Assembly: GCA_937907645.1 (NCBI GenBank)
Contig: CALCWV010000033.1
Span: 1 to 41,633, forward strand
DNA: 41,633 nucleotides
Direction: 5' to 3'
Source of the DNA: an uncultured Clostridia bacterium
GTDB lineage: Bacteria > Bacillota > Clostridia > Christensenellales > UBA1242
The notes under the pieces: generated by a model
Seen by the model: the letters and a program-made list of their open reading frames with translations, nothing else
What the model was told of the DNA's origin: nothing
The model's database searches: none
Part shown: piece after piece, positions 23,624 to 32,805 of the stretch
How the letters are laid out: every line of letters starts with the position of its first letter
Position numbering within the stretch: position 1 is the stretch's first letter
Program-made: the position numbers and the translations under genes

Positions 23624-23854
23624 TTAAGCATTGATGATTCTTAAAATTCTCTTGTTTACAATCATAAGGATCAAGTCTAAAATCCAAACGATGTTGAAAC
23701 CAAAGATTAATCTAAGAAGTCCAGCAAGGAATTTTCCTTCTGAGAATCTTGTGATTGCTCCACAGATCCATGATGTTACAGGGATGATAGCTAAGATTAC
23801 GCTAACAATATATCCTAAACCAAAATAGTCTCCAGATCTTTTCTTTGTTGCCAT
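23624..23854 (-). CDS. Small membrane protein, 76 aa
   Basis: Two hydrophobic helices (about 14-33 and 46-66) are joined by a short polar loop with ITRFSEGKFLAGLLR. The layout, with a Gly-rich first helix and a IWILDLILMI second helix, recalls small TM2 or Pmp3-like proteins, but no decisive motif is present. The start at 23854 has AAAGGAGGA; a longer frame would begin in the promoter. Confidence 0.72.
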   Translation of the reverse strand: MATKKRSGDYFGLGYIVSVILAIIPVTSWICGAITRFSEGKFLAGLLRLIFGFNIVWILDLILMIVNKRILRIINA

Positions 23855-23879
23855 TTTTAAATCCTCCTTTGTTAATATG

Positions 23880-23908
23880 ATTATAGAACATTTTGAAAAA
23901 TATGACAA
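23880..23908 (-). promoter_or_regulatory. Promoter of the 76-aa membrane protein
   Basis: Minus strand TTGTCA (23903-23908), 17-base spacer, perfect TATAAT (23880-23885). Confidence 0.7.
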
Positions 23909-24001
23909 CCGAATTAAACAAAATTTCCAAAATCGAGCAAAAAATTTTTCTGCAATTAGAAAAAATATATATAATAACTAGAATATTTTATATAAAATTT
24001 A

Positions 24002-24030
24002 TTGTTTTTTGAGCGAATTAGTGGTATACT
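24002..24030 (+). promoter_or_regulatory. typA operon promoter
   Basis: TTGTTT (24002-24007), 17-base spacer, TATACT (24025-24030). It is the only clear promoter found for the seven-gene unit ending at 32642. Confidence 0.65.
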
Positions 24031-24063
24031 AAAACGTCAAAAATAAAAGGAAAAGAAGAAAGA

Positions 24064-25896
24064 ATGAAAAACGAAAAGATTAGAAATATTGCTATTATTG
24101 CCCACGTAGACCACGGCAAAACCTCACTTGTTAACGAAATGTTAAAGCAAGGGAACGTTTTTAGAGAAAATCAAGTTGTAGAAGATAGAGTAATGGACTC
24201 AAACGCCCTTGAAAGAGAAAGAGGAATCACTATTTTAGCTAAAAACGCATCTTGCATGTACAAAGATGTAAAAATTAACGTTGTAGACACACCAGGACAT
24301 GCTGACTTCGGCGGAGAAGTTGAAAGAGTTTTGAAAATGGTTGACGGAGTGCTTTTAGTTGTTGATGCCTATGAAGGTCCAATGCCACAAACAAGATTTG
24401 TTTTGGAAAAAGCACTTGCACTTGGACACAAGGTTATCGTTGTTGTCAACAAAATTGATAAACCAGATGCACGTGTAAAAGAAGTTATCGACGAAGTATT
24501 AGAGCTTTTCTTGGAATTAGATGCAAATGAGGAGCAGCTTAACTCCCCATTCGTTTTCTGCTCTGCAAGAAAGGGAATTGCGTCAACAGATCCAGATGTT
24601 CTTGGAACAGACTTAAAGCCTCTTTTTGAGACTATTATTTCATACATCCCAGCGCCAGAAGGAGAGGAAAAAGAACCTCTTCAAGTTTTAATCTCATCTG
24701 CAGAACATAACGACTATGTTGGAAAGCTCGCTGTTGGAAAGATTGAAAGAGGAGAAATTAGAGTCGGGCAAAATGTAACAGTTTGCAACTATCATGATGC
24801 AAGCAAAAAAGTTAACTCAAAGATCGTTAGCCTATTCACATTCGAAGGACTTAAGAGAGTTCCTGTTGAAAGTGCAAAAGTCGGAGAAATTGTGTGTATC
24901 GCAGGACTTGACAACACAACAATTGGAGATACGGTTTGCGGAGATGGGAAAGTTGAGCCTATCGAATTTGTTAAGATCGCTGAGCCAAGCGTTGAGATGA
25001 CCTTTATGGTTAACGATAGCCCATTTGCAGGAAAGGAAGGAAAGTTTGTAACTTCAAGACACTTAAGAGATAGACTTTACAAAGAAGCTGTAAAAGATTT
25101 GTCATTGATTGTAAAAGACGGCAAGAGTGCTGACTCATTCAAAGTTTTGGGAAGAGGAGAAATGCATCTCTCAATCCTTATTGAAAACATGAGAAGAGAT
25201 GGATATGAATTCCAAGTTTCAATGCCTCAAGTTTTGATTAAGGAAATTGACGGAAAGAAATGCGAACCTATTGATAGATTGTTCTTGAACGTTCCAGAAG
25301 ATTGCGTTGGAACAGTTATGAACAAAATGGGGGTTAGAAAGGGTGAACTTGTTCAAATGACTCCACAAGGAAACAGAATGAAAATGGAATTCTTAATTCC
25401 TTCAAGAGGCCTTTTTGGATTTAAGTCCGAGCTCCTCACTGACACAAAAGGTGAAGGAATTATCAACACTATGTTTGAAGATTATGAGCCATACAAGGGC
25501 GAAATCAACAGAAGAGAGTGCGGATCACTTATCGCTCACGAAACTGGGGATGCCATTGTCTATGGACTTTTCAATGCACAGGAGAGAGGAACTCTATTTA
25601 TTGGACCAGGTATTCCAGTTTATGCAGGAATGGTTGTTGGGGAGAACCCAAAAGGGGGAGATATTGTAGTTAACGTTTGCAAGAAGAAACACTTATCTAA
25701 CTGTAGATCATCAGGCGCTGACGAGGCACTTAGACTTACGCCTCCAAAGCTTATGAGCTTGGAAGATGCTATTGAATTCTTGGCAGACGATGAACTTTTG
25801 GAAGTAACTCCAAAGAGTATTAGAATTAGAAAGATTATCCTTGATCACACAATGAGATTAAGAGAAAAAGGCAAAATCTTACGTGGTGAGATTTAA
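24064..25896 (+). CDS. typA: Translational GTPase TypA/BipA
   Basis: Ribosome-binding GTPase related to EF-G, involved in ribosome assembly and stress adaptation; 610 aa as usual. The G motifs are AHVDHGKTSLVNEM (G1), RGITI (G2), VDTPGHADFGGEVERV (G3), NKIDKPDAR (G4) and SARKG (G5). The C-terminal blocks typical of TypA follow (FLIPSRGLFGFKSELLTDTKGEGI, GALIA-like GSLIAHETG, LTPPKLMSLEDAIEF). The start follows an AAAAGGAAAAG site. First gene of the operon. Confidence 0.97.
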   Translation: MKNEKIRNIAIIAHVDHGKTSLVNEMLKQGNVFRENQVVEDRVMDSNALERERGITILAKNASCMYKDVKINVVDTPGHADFGGEVERVLKMVDGVLLVVDAYEGPMPQTRFVLEKALALGHKVIVVVNKIDKPDARVKEVIDEVLELFLELDANEEQLNSPFVFCSARKGIASTDPDVLGTDLKPLFETIISYIPAPEGEEKEPLQVLISSAEHNDYVGKLAVGKIERGEIRVGQNVTVCNYHDASKKVNSKIVSLFTFEGLKRVPVESAKVGEIVCIAGLDNTTIGDTVCGDGKVEPIEFVKIAEPSVEMTFMVNDSPFAGKEGKFVTSRHLRDRLYKEAVKDLSLIVKDGKSADSFKVLGRGEMHLSILIENMRRDGYEFQVSMPQVLIKEIDGKKCEPIDRLFLNVPEDCVGTVMNKMGVRKGELVQMTPQGNRMKMEFLIPSRGLFGFKSELLTDTKGEGIINTMFEDYEPYKGEINRRECGSLIAHETGDAIVYGLFNAQERGTLFIGPGIPVYAGMVVGENPKGGDIVVNVCKKKHLSNCRSSGADEALRLTPPKLMSLEDAIEFLADDELLEVTPKSIRIRKIILDHTMRLREKGKILRGEI

Positions 25897-25911
25897 TTCA
25901 AGGAGGGTGAA

Positions 25912-26172
25912 ATGAAAAGCGAGAAGAGAGAATTTAACAGAAAGATGAAACGAGCGGGCATTTTTATCGGCTGCTACGCCGTCGTCGCTTTAATTGTTAG
26001 CACCCTTCTTGTTTTATATACTAGCGTTCCACAATGGCTGAACGGGATGATCATCGTTCTTGGCGCTAGCGTATTTTACTTGATATTTTTGGTTGTATGT
26101 GCTAAAATTGATAAAAAGAAAGAAGAAAAGAGGGATCAAGCTTTGAAAGAGAAAGATCCTTTTGCGGATTAG
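25912..26172 (+). CDS. Small membrane protein, 86 aa
   Basis: Two membrane helices (about 17-38 and 45-65) lie between a basic N-terminus and a strongly charged tail (KIDKKKEEKRDQALKEKDP). Family not recognised. The ATG follows AAGGAGGGTGA. It sits 15 bases after typA and 9 before dnaB, so it is clearly in the operon. Confidence 0.75.
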   Translation: MKSEKREFNRKMKRAGIFIGCYAVVALIVSTLLVLYTSVPQWLNGMIIVLGASVFYLIFLVVCAKIDKKKEEKRDQALKEKDPFAD

Positions 26173-26181
26173 GGAGGAAAT

Positions 26182-27618
26182 ATGCCGGATTTTAAAATAA
26201 TGCCACATAGTCTTGAAGCAGAACAAGCAGTTCTAGGCTCTGTTATTATCGACAATATGTGTCAAACAGAAATTATGACTATGCTGAGACCCGACGACTT
26301 TTATTCGGAAGCTCACAAGAGCATTTTTGATGCTATGGTCAAAATCTTTAACAAAAACACACCTATTGATTTTGTTACACTGACTGAAGAGCTTGAAAGA
26401 TCAAAGAAACTTGAAGCTGTAGGCGGAGTTGATTACATAACATTCCTTTCAAACGTCGTTCCTTCCGCTGTCAACTATCAATATCACTGCGATATTGTAA
26501 AGACAAACTCAATTCGCAGAATGCTTATAAAGAGCGGACAAAACATCATTGAAAAAGCTTACACAAACGAGAGCAAGGAAGATGTTTTGAACTTCGCTGA
26601 ATCAGAAGTTTTTGGAATTTCCGAAAACGAAGAAAGTTCATCATTAGAACACATCGGAAGACCTAATGGAGCGCTAAAAGAAGTTGTTGACAAGTTTGAC
26701 AAGATAGCAAAAGATCCATCCGCTATAAGAGGTGTTCCAACAGGATTTAGAGATTTGGATGCAATTACAAATGGCCTTCAAAAGAGCGATTTGATCTTGC
26801 TCGCCGCAAGACCATCTGTAGGAAAGACGTCCTTCGCTATGAATATTATAACTAACATCGCAAGAGCAGGAAAAACATGTGCAGTTTTTTCTCTTGAAAT
26901 GCCAAAGACACAGCTTGCACAAAGAGCTCTTTGCTCAATTGCAAAAGTTCCAATGCAAAAAGCTTTGAATGGAAAAATGCAGGCGGAGGAATGGAAGAGA
27001 ATTTGGGCGGCTACAAAGCAACTTGAAAACACAAAACTCTTCATTGATGACTCAAGCATGACAACTCCAGCAACACTTCTTTCAAAGTGTAGAAGACTTA
27101 AAGCGAAAGAGGGAAATCTTGATGTTGTTATGGTCGACTACTTGCAACTTATGAAAGGTGAAGGGAACAGCAGCAAAGAGGGCAGACAGAATGAAGTTTC
27201 TGCTATTTCAAGAAACCTTAAGATCGCTGCAAAAGAATTGAACGTTCCAATCATTGTGCTTTCACAGTTATCTCGTGATATCGAAAAGCGTGATGGCCAC
27301 AGGCCTCAACTTTCAGACCTTAGAGATTCTGGAGCTATCGAGCAAGATGCAGATATTGTAATGTTCTTGCACAATCCTGAGAAATACAATGATATTCCAG
27401 CTCAGGATGATCCAGGAAAAGTTGAGCTTATTCTAGCAAAACACAGAAATGGTCAAATAGGATCAGTTAACCTACGTTGGGTTGGAGAATACACAACATT
27501 CGTCAACTATTCTGATAAAGTTAAAATTGAAGATCGACAGGAAAGAAAAGATGACATTCCTGAAGAGGTCGCTTTGAGCGAAATTGAAGCTGTCGACCTT
27601 TTCGATGAAGATAAATAA
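26182..27618 (+). CDS. dnaB: Replicative DNA helicase DnaB
   Basis: Hexameric 5'-3' helicase of the replication fork (DnaC in Bacillus naming); 478 aa. The N-terminal DnaB domain starts MPHSLEAEQAVLGSVIID. The RecA-like domain begins near residue 183 with GVPTGFRDLDAITNGLQ; Walker A is ARPSVGKT (209-216, Val where Met or Gly is more usual), Walker B is VVMVDYLQLM, and H4/loop motifs include SQLSRDIEKRDGHRPQLSDLRDSGAIEQDAD. The ATG follows AGGGAGGAA. Confidence 0.97.
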   Translation: MPDFKIMPHSLEAEQAVLGSVIIDNMCQTEIMTMLRPDDFYSEAHKSIFDAMVKIFNKNTPIDFVTLTEELERSKKLEAVGGVDYITFLSNVVPSAVNYQYHCDIVKTNSIRRMLIKSGQNIIEKAYTNESKEDVLNFAESEVFGISENEESSSLEHIGRPNGALKEVVDKFDKIAKDPSAIRGVPTGFRDLDAITNGLQKSDLILLAARPSVGKTSFAMNIITNIARAGKTCAVFSLEMPKTQLAQRALCSIAKVPMQKALNGKMQAEEWKRIWAATKQLENTKLFIDDSSMTTPATLLSKCRRLKAKEGNLDVVMVDYLQLMKGEGNSSKEGRQNEVSAISRNLKIAAKELNVPIIVLSQLSRDIEKRDGHRPQLSDLRDSGAIEQDADIVMFLHNPEKYNDIPAQDDPGKVELILAKHRNGQIGSVNLRWVGEYTTFVNYSDKVKIEDRQERKDDIPEEVALSEIEAVDLFDEDK

Positions 27619-27627
27619 GGAGGGATA

Positions 27628-28587
27628 ATGGCAAAGGATAAAGCAAGAAAAAGAAAGTTTAATGCAAAGGCTTTAATAATTATCTTCGCAGTTTTGTGCG
27701 TGATAGTTGCTGCCGTTGTTTTGGCTGTAACATATTGGCCAGCGAAGGCGACTGACGTTGCAAATTCATTTACTGGTTACAATCAGAGTATGAATGAAGC
27801 AGATAGCAATAATTCTGCATACAAGCAAAATCAAGCTTTCTTAAAATTTGAAAACAAATATGTGGATGATTTTATAAATCGTGGGAAAACAGATTATGTT
27901 AATGAAATGATTACATACAAGAACGTGGTTGAATCAATGTCGATCGTTTCAAGCTTTTATTCACATAACTTTGAAGGAATCTTAAACTCGAAGATTTCAA
28001 GAAAGGAAGCAAAGGAGGTTGGCAGCGCATTAGACAGCGGAAGAACTAACTCTCAGAGAATGGGGGATTATCTAATAGAGCACGAAGACGAAATGGCAAA
28101 CTTCACAGTTGTTTGTGCTTCATGGGAATCTATTAGAGATTATGCTCAATCAGCAATTCAAGACTATATTAATGCATCTTCAGCAATTGAAAATATTTGC
28201 AACAAAGAACTACACGGGGTTTATGGGAATCAAAAACTAAGAAACGTCTTAAAGGGCACAACAGAATACTTGAAAGTTATAAGCGACAAGCTGTATAACG
28301 ACAAAGGATTTAAAGATGCTGGCGCAGCAAATACGCTTAGCGGAAACATGAAAAGTTTTGTTAGATCTTACTATCAAGACAAAACAAATTTAATTTCAAA
28401 TTATTACATAGATAAAACTATAAGAGAAGGCGCTAAAACAGTAAGTGAGCTTGAAGAGAAGACTGAAGGAAAAGTTAATTTTTACTTCTTAATTAGTAAT
28501 AATTTCGAATATAAAAGTGCTTCTCTCAGTGCAGCTCAAGAGGAGTATGTAAAAGCGGCAGTTAATTTCTTGCATGGAGGTGTGTAA
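27628..28587 (+). CDS. Membrane-anchored protein of unknown function, 319 aa
   Basis: A basic N-terminus (KDKARKRKFNAK) and one membrane helix (~14-36) are followed by ~280 residues that are mostly helical, with many Asn, Tyr and Ser, probably outside the cell. No family was recognised. It is co-transcribed between dnaB and a lipoprotein gene that starts on the very next base after its stop, with the ribosome site of that gene inside its last codons. This suggests the two products work together at the cell surface (inference). Confidence 0.78.
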   Translation: MAKDKARKRKFNAKALIIIFAVLCVIVAAVVLAVTYWPAKATDVANSFTGYNQSMNEADSNNSAYKQNQAFLKFENKYVDDFINRGKTDYVNEMITYKNVVESMSIVSSFYSHNFEGILNSKISRKEAKEVGSALDSGRTNSQRMGDYLIEHEDEMANFTVVCASWESIRDYAQSAIQDYINASSAIENICNKELHGVYGNQKLRNVLKGTTEYLKVISDKLYNDKGFKDAGAANTLSGNMKSFVRSYYQDKTNLISNYYIDKTIREGAKTVSELEEKTEGKVNFYFLISNNFEYKSASLSAAQEEYVKAAVNFLHGGV

Positions 28588-30465
28588 ATGAAAAAGAGAA
28601 TATTCGTAGCACTCGGACTTATGTCTGTTTTAGGCGGATCACTCGCATTTATGACGGCATGTGGAAATGATGCAGATACAAAATCACTTTCAGAAAAATT
28701 TGATACAAGCATTGCAGCTGTTCAAAAAAGTAGTTATTTCACAAAGAAAACATATAAGATTAAAGGGGAAGAGTATTCTTTCTATGCGCCAAAGTACTAT
28801 AGTACAATGGAACTAAAAGTCAAGGATCAAACAGAAGTTGTAACAGGTACAAGCCTTGACTCAAACGACTCAACGCTTTTCATTAAACAAAAAACAAATC
28901 ATACTTTATATGAAAGAATTGGAATGAACTATGATATCCCATTCGGATATGCGTTCAACGCAATTTTAAGAGGAAATTCAATTATCAAAAACAACTATGA
29001 AAATTTAAATAAAGCTTCATCAGCTGTTTCAAGCTTGATTTCAAGCTTAGATAATTTCACACAGGTAACTAAAGACTATGAGCTTGTGATTGAAAGAACA
29101 AATTCTTACTGGGCAAACATAGCTTCACTATCTTCAGACTTAGCAGAAAACGCATTGTATAACTACATGAAAGACTATGAGGGATATGTTAGAACAACGA
29201 TAAATCTTGCAAGAGATGTGTATAGTGCTGTTGAAGATTTATGCCCAATGGTTAGTTACAAAGAACAAAATAGAACACAGCTAAGTTCATTGCAGTCAGT
29301 TAGTTTGCAAAAGATTACAGTGAACAAGGGAACAAAATTAAACATTTTATCCATCGATGGAGAAAACACAAAGACATATAACTTCTCATACACAGATAAA
29401 AACAACATCGTTTGGAATTTCTCAGAAGACGGAGATTACAAGGATGCAAAAGCAGGTGATACAGTTGCATTAGACGAAGATGTTGAAGTGGCTGCTGCAT
29501 ACATTGGAAGAAACGTAACAAGAAACTCAAAAGTCACAATTATTGAAAAGACAAGCGAAAAATTCTTTAAAGTTCAATATGTTGATGCTGAAGGGGTACT
29601 TTGGACAAGAGATTTAGCTATTGATGGCAAATATGTCAATGGCAACATAGAACTAAACAAAGAAGTTACAATGGCAAAAGATGCTGTCTTTGACCTAGAT
29701 GGCAAAAGAGTAGACGAAAAAACAGAGATTAAAAAACTTGGAGTTCAATCTGGATCTAGCCAAGCTATATATCTTGAGGATTCTCACGGATATAGATGGG
29801 AAGGAACTGTCGATGTTTCAAAGATAGCTGTTGTTCCAGCTACAGAGACAGATCCAGAAACATATTGGATCAAAGAGAGAACGGTTCTCAAATTTAAAGA
29901 TCTTATGCTTGCTAAAAACACTGTAGTTGATGTTTTGAGTGACAATGGGATTACAGTAGAATATTCATACAAGGATGAAAACGGATATATTTGGGGCGCG
30001 ACAGCAGGAATATCTGTAAAGACAAATTCAGAGAAATCTTTATATGAAAAAATGGCTTTAGAAACTCTTGATGAATACTACACATTTAACATTGAAAAGA
30101 TGAACTCAAAAGCTTACACAGACGAGGAATATGCATTAGTTGGAAACAGCTCTGAGATTAAGGACACAATGAGATGGGTCAACAATTACATTGAATTTAT
30201 GAAATCTGCAGCTGTTCATCAAAGTGCAAGCATTCAAAAGAAATTGTCTACAGAAGATATAAACGCATTTAACGCAGCACGTGAAACTTATGAAGTTAAC
30301 AAAAATTTAAACAGAGAAACATTAAACAAACTCAACTTAACAAACATTAGATTCTTTGTTAACTGGAAAATGAATAAAGATGAAAAGTTGAACTTTGAAA
30401 AGATACAATCATACTATAATGATTTGCTCACATCATGGGTCAACTATTACACATCAACATTATAA
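28588..30465 (+). CDS. Lipoprotein with four SH3-like repeats, 625 aa
   Basis: The lipoprotein signal peptide has lipobox FMTAC (Cys25). Residues ~30-235 are helical. Residues ~240-480 hold four repeats, each containing a [YL]-x-D-x-x-x-x-x-W core: YTDKNNIVW, YVDAEGVLW, LEDSHGYRW and YKDENGYIW. The Trp residues are at 276, 339, 404 and 469, a spacing of 63-65 residues. This is the pattern of bacterial SH3-type domains, which often bind cell wall. A helical C-terminal part follows (~490-625). Function is unknown; wall binding is inference. Ribosome site GGAGGTG. Confidence 0.82.
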   Translation: MKKRIFVALGLMSVLGGSLAFMTACGNDADTKSLSEKFDTSIAAVQKSSYFTKKTYKIKGEEYSFYAPKYYSTMELKVKDQTEVVTGTSLDSNDSTLFIKQKTNHTLYERIGMNYDIPFGYAFNAILRGNSIIKNNYENLNKASSAVSSLISSLDNFTQVTKDYELVIERTNSYWANIASLSSDLAENALYNYMKDYEGYVRTTINLARDVYSAVEDLCPMVSYKEQNRTQLSSLQSVSLQKITVNKGTKLNILSIDGENTKTYNFSYTDKNNIVWNFSEDGDYKDAKAGDTVALDEDVEVAAAYIGRNVTRNSKVTIIEKTSEKFFKVQYVDAEGVLWTRDLAIDGKYVNGNIELNKEVTMAKDAVFDLDGKRVDEKTEIKKLGVQSGSSQAIYLEDSHGYRWEGTVDVSKIAVVPATETDPETYWIKERTVLKFKDLMLAKNTVVDVLSDNGITVEYSYKDENGYIWGATAGISVKTNSEKSLYEKMALETLDEYYTFNIEKMNSKAYTDEEYALVGNSSEIKDTMRWVNNYIEFMKSAAVHQSASIQKKLSTEDINAFNAARETYEVNKNLNRETLNKLNLTNIRFFVNWKMNKDEKLNFEKIQSYYNDLLTSWVNYYTSTL

Positions 30466-30477
30466 GAGGAAAATAAA

Positions 30478-32121
30478 ATGGATTATAAAAAATTGGCAGA
30501 ACTCTTATTTCCAAATATTGAGTCTGCAGGCGATGTACTCAAAAGATATCCAAAAAGAGATTTGAAAGAGGGACAGCAAGTTACAAGATATGCTCCAAGC
30601 CCAACGGGATATATGCATATCGGAAACTTCTTCCAAGCTTTCATTTCATATTGCTTAGCAAAAAACAGTCAGGGAATATTTATTGTAAGAACTGAGGACA
30701 CAGACCAAGAACGTCAAGTTGAAGGAGCAATGGAGATTATATTCAACAATCTTCATGTCTATGGTCTTGAGCCTGACGAATATGAAAAACCAAACGGCGA
30801 AACAAAGGGAAGCTATGGCCCATATATCCAGAGCAAAAGACCAAACTTCTACAAAATTTTTGCAAAGAAGTTAGTCGCTGAAGGTAAAGCATATCCTTGC
30901 TTCTGTGAATCTAAAGGCGGCAAAGCAGAAATTTTAAAAGAAAGAGAAACAAAGTTTATTGATACAGATAACACTGAATATGACGAGTGCAGAAACTTGA
31001 ATCTAGAAGATGTTGAGAAAAATCTCAAAGCTGGCAAGAAGTTTGCAATTAGACTAAAGACAGACGGAACTGGAAAAGAGAGAATCAAGTTCGTTGACCT
31101 TATCAAGGGTGAAATTGAAGCTCAAGCTAACGCCAAAGACGTTGTACTTTTGAAAAGCGACGGACTTGCGCCATACACATTCGCACATATCATCGATGAT
31201 ATGCTTATGGGTGTCACGATTGTTGTTCGCGGAGAGGAATATATTGCTTCAACTCCAGTGCACCTTGAGATCATTGATAAACTTGGATTCGAAAGACCAA
31301 AATATTGTCACAATCCACTCATTTGGAAAATAGGAGATAATGGAAACAAGAGGAAAATCTCAAAACGTTATGACCCTGAAGCAGATATGAGATTCTATGA
31401 GAAAGAGGGTTACCCAACGGAAACTGTTATAGAATACTTACTCAACCTCATCAATTCAGGCTTTGAAATTTGGAGAGGTCAAAACCCGGAAAAGTCTTGG
31501 AGAGAGTTTAAATTTGGAATCAACGATATCACAACGGCAGCTCCAATCTTCGATCTTGTTAAATTGAATGATATTTCTAAGACGATAATCTCAAGAATGA
31601 CAGCAGAAGAGGTCTACGTACGCGTTCTTGAATGGGCAAAAGAAAACGACAAAGATTTTGCTGAATTTTTACTCAAAAACAAAGCATATTCCACGAAAGT
31701 GTTCAATATTGACAGAGATAATCCAAAGCCAAGGAAGGATATTTACAAGTGGAGCATGATTAAGGAATATTTCTATTATATGTTTAGAGAACCACAGCTT
31801 GAAGAACTTGCTGACGAAGACAGAGAAAAATATGAAGAGTTTATGAGTGCTTATGCAAAACAATTCAAATTCCCTGCTAGCAAGGACGAATGGTTCGCAA
31901 ACGTAAAAGAAGTTGCTGAAAAATTGGGCTACGCTGTTGACAATAAGTTATATAAAGCTAACCCTGAAGCATATAAGGGAAATACAGCGAAAGCTTGTGA
32001 ATTTATTAGACTTGCACTCACAGGAAAGAAAAATTCACCAGATCTCTACGAACTGATGTCAATTTTAGGAGAAGAAAAAACTTTACAAAGAATAATTGGA
32101 GGTAAAAAATGGGAAAATTAA
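30478..32121 (+). CDS. gltX: Glutamate--tRNA ligase
   Basis: Class I synthetase, 547 aa, somewhat longer than the common ~490. The first signature is YAPSPTGYMHIGN (HIGN in place of HIGH), then RTEDTDQER, and the KMSKS loop is RKISKRYDPEADM. An N-terminal extension of ~35 residues precedes the catalytic core. As glnS is also in the window, this enzyme is probably a discriminating GluRS. Its stop overlaps the next gene by 13 bases. Ribosome site AAGAGGA. Confidence 0.95.
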   Translation: MDYKKLAELLFPNIESAGDVLKRYPKRDLKEGQQVTRYAPSPTGYMHIGNFFQAFISYCLAKNSQGIFIVRTEDTDQERQVEGAMEIIFNNLHVYGLEPDEYEKPNGETKGSYGPYIQSKRPNFYKIFAKKLVAEGKAYPCFCESKGGKAEILKERETKFIDTDNTEYDECRNLNLEDVEKNLKAGKKFAIRLKTDGTGKERIKFVDLIKGEIEAQANAKDVVLLKSDGLAPYTFAHIIDDMLMGVTIVVRGEEYIASTPVHLEIIDKLGFERPKYCHNPLIWKIGDNGNKRKISKRYDPEADMRFYEKEGYPTETVIEYLLNLINSGFEIWRGQNPEKSWREFKFGINDITTAAPIFDLVKLNDISKTIISRMTAEEVYVRVLEWAKENDKDFAEFLLKNKAYSTKVFNIDRDNPKPRKDIYKWSMIKEYFYYMFREPQLEELADEDREKYEEFMSAYAKQFKFPASKDEWFANVKEVAEKLGYAVDNKLYKANPEAYKGNTAKACEFIRLALTGKKNSPDLYELMSILGEEKTLQRIIGGKKWEN

Positions 32122-32642
32122 CAGGAACCCCAGTTGACATGAATAATAAGCCAGCGGCACTATACTTTTTAATGTCACTTTTTATGGCTGTAGGTGTTGT
32201 GTTCACAGTAATGTATTTTACACTTAATCAAAATATGATTTTCTTGATTGTTGCAGGAGTTTTCTATGTTATTGGATTTGCAATTCTTCCTTATGCAATT
32301 CATAGACATAAGAAAATGAAAGAATATAGATCTTTATTAAAAGACGAGACTGCTTTCATCACAACAGCAAGATTTGTGGACTCTAAATTCTCAAGCATTC
32401 AAAGAAAAACTTTTGTAGGAATTAGACATTCTTTCACTATCGGACTTACAGTTTTTAGAAGAATTGTATATTCATATATAGATGAAAACGGCGTTCAGCG
32501 TACTGGAAAGTCTCAGATCACATATGTTAAAAATCAAGTTGAATACTTGAGAGCTAAAGGCGAATTTGCAATCAAATGCAAAGGGGACAAGAGTGTAATT
32601 GTTGAACCTGTTCCAGAAAACACAAAGAATTTTAATTTTTAA
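32109..32642 (+). CDS. Membrane protein of unknown function, 177 aa
   Basis: Two membrane helices (~18-38 and 44-62) are followed by a soluble beta-rich part with YSYIDENGVQRTGKS and a VKNQVEYLRAKGEF block. The arrangement resembles DUF3592-like proteins, but the match is not firm. The ATG lies inside the end of gltX with TTGGAGG upstream, so translation is coupled. Last gene of the typA operon. Confidence 0.75.
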   Translation: MGKLTGTPVDMNNKPAALYFLMSLFMAVGVVFTVMYFTLNQNMIFLIVAGVFYVIGFAILPYAIHRHKKMKEYRSLLKDETAFITTARFVDSKFSSIQRKTFVGIRHSFTIGLTVFRRIVYSYIDENGVQRTGKSQITYVKNQVEYLRAKGEFAIKCKGDKSVIVEPVPENTKNFNF

Positions 32643-32649
32643 TAAAAAG

Positions 32650-32675
32650 ACTGACGCTTGTGCGTCAGTTTTTTC
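32650..32675 (+). terminator. typA operon terminator
   Basis: ACTGACGC-TTGT-GCGTCAGT followed by six T. Confidence 0.88.
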
Positions 32676-32747
32676 TTATCAAATATTTGTCGAAATTTTT
32701 AGCACAAAGCTAAATTTATATATATATCAATTTGAAAGGCAATTTTT

Positions 32748-32776
32748 TTGACATTTTTAAAAATTTCAGCTAAAAT
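32748..32776 (+). promoter_or_regulatory. Promoter of the 316-aa lipoprotein gene
   Basis: Perfect TTGACA (32748-32753), 17-base spacer, TAAAAT (32771-32776). Confidence 0.75.
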
Positions 32777-32805
32777 TATACTGTCAAAAAGATAAGGAGG
32801 GAAAA

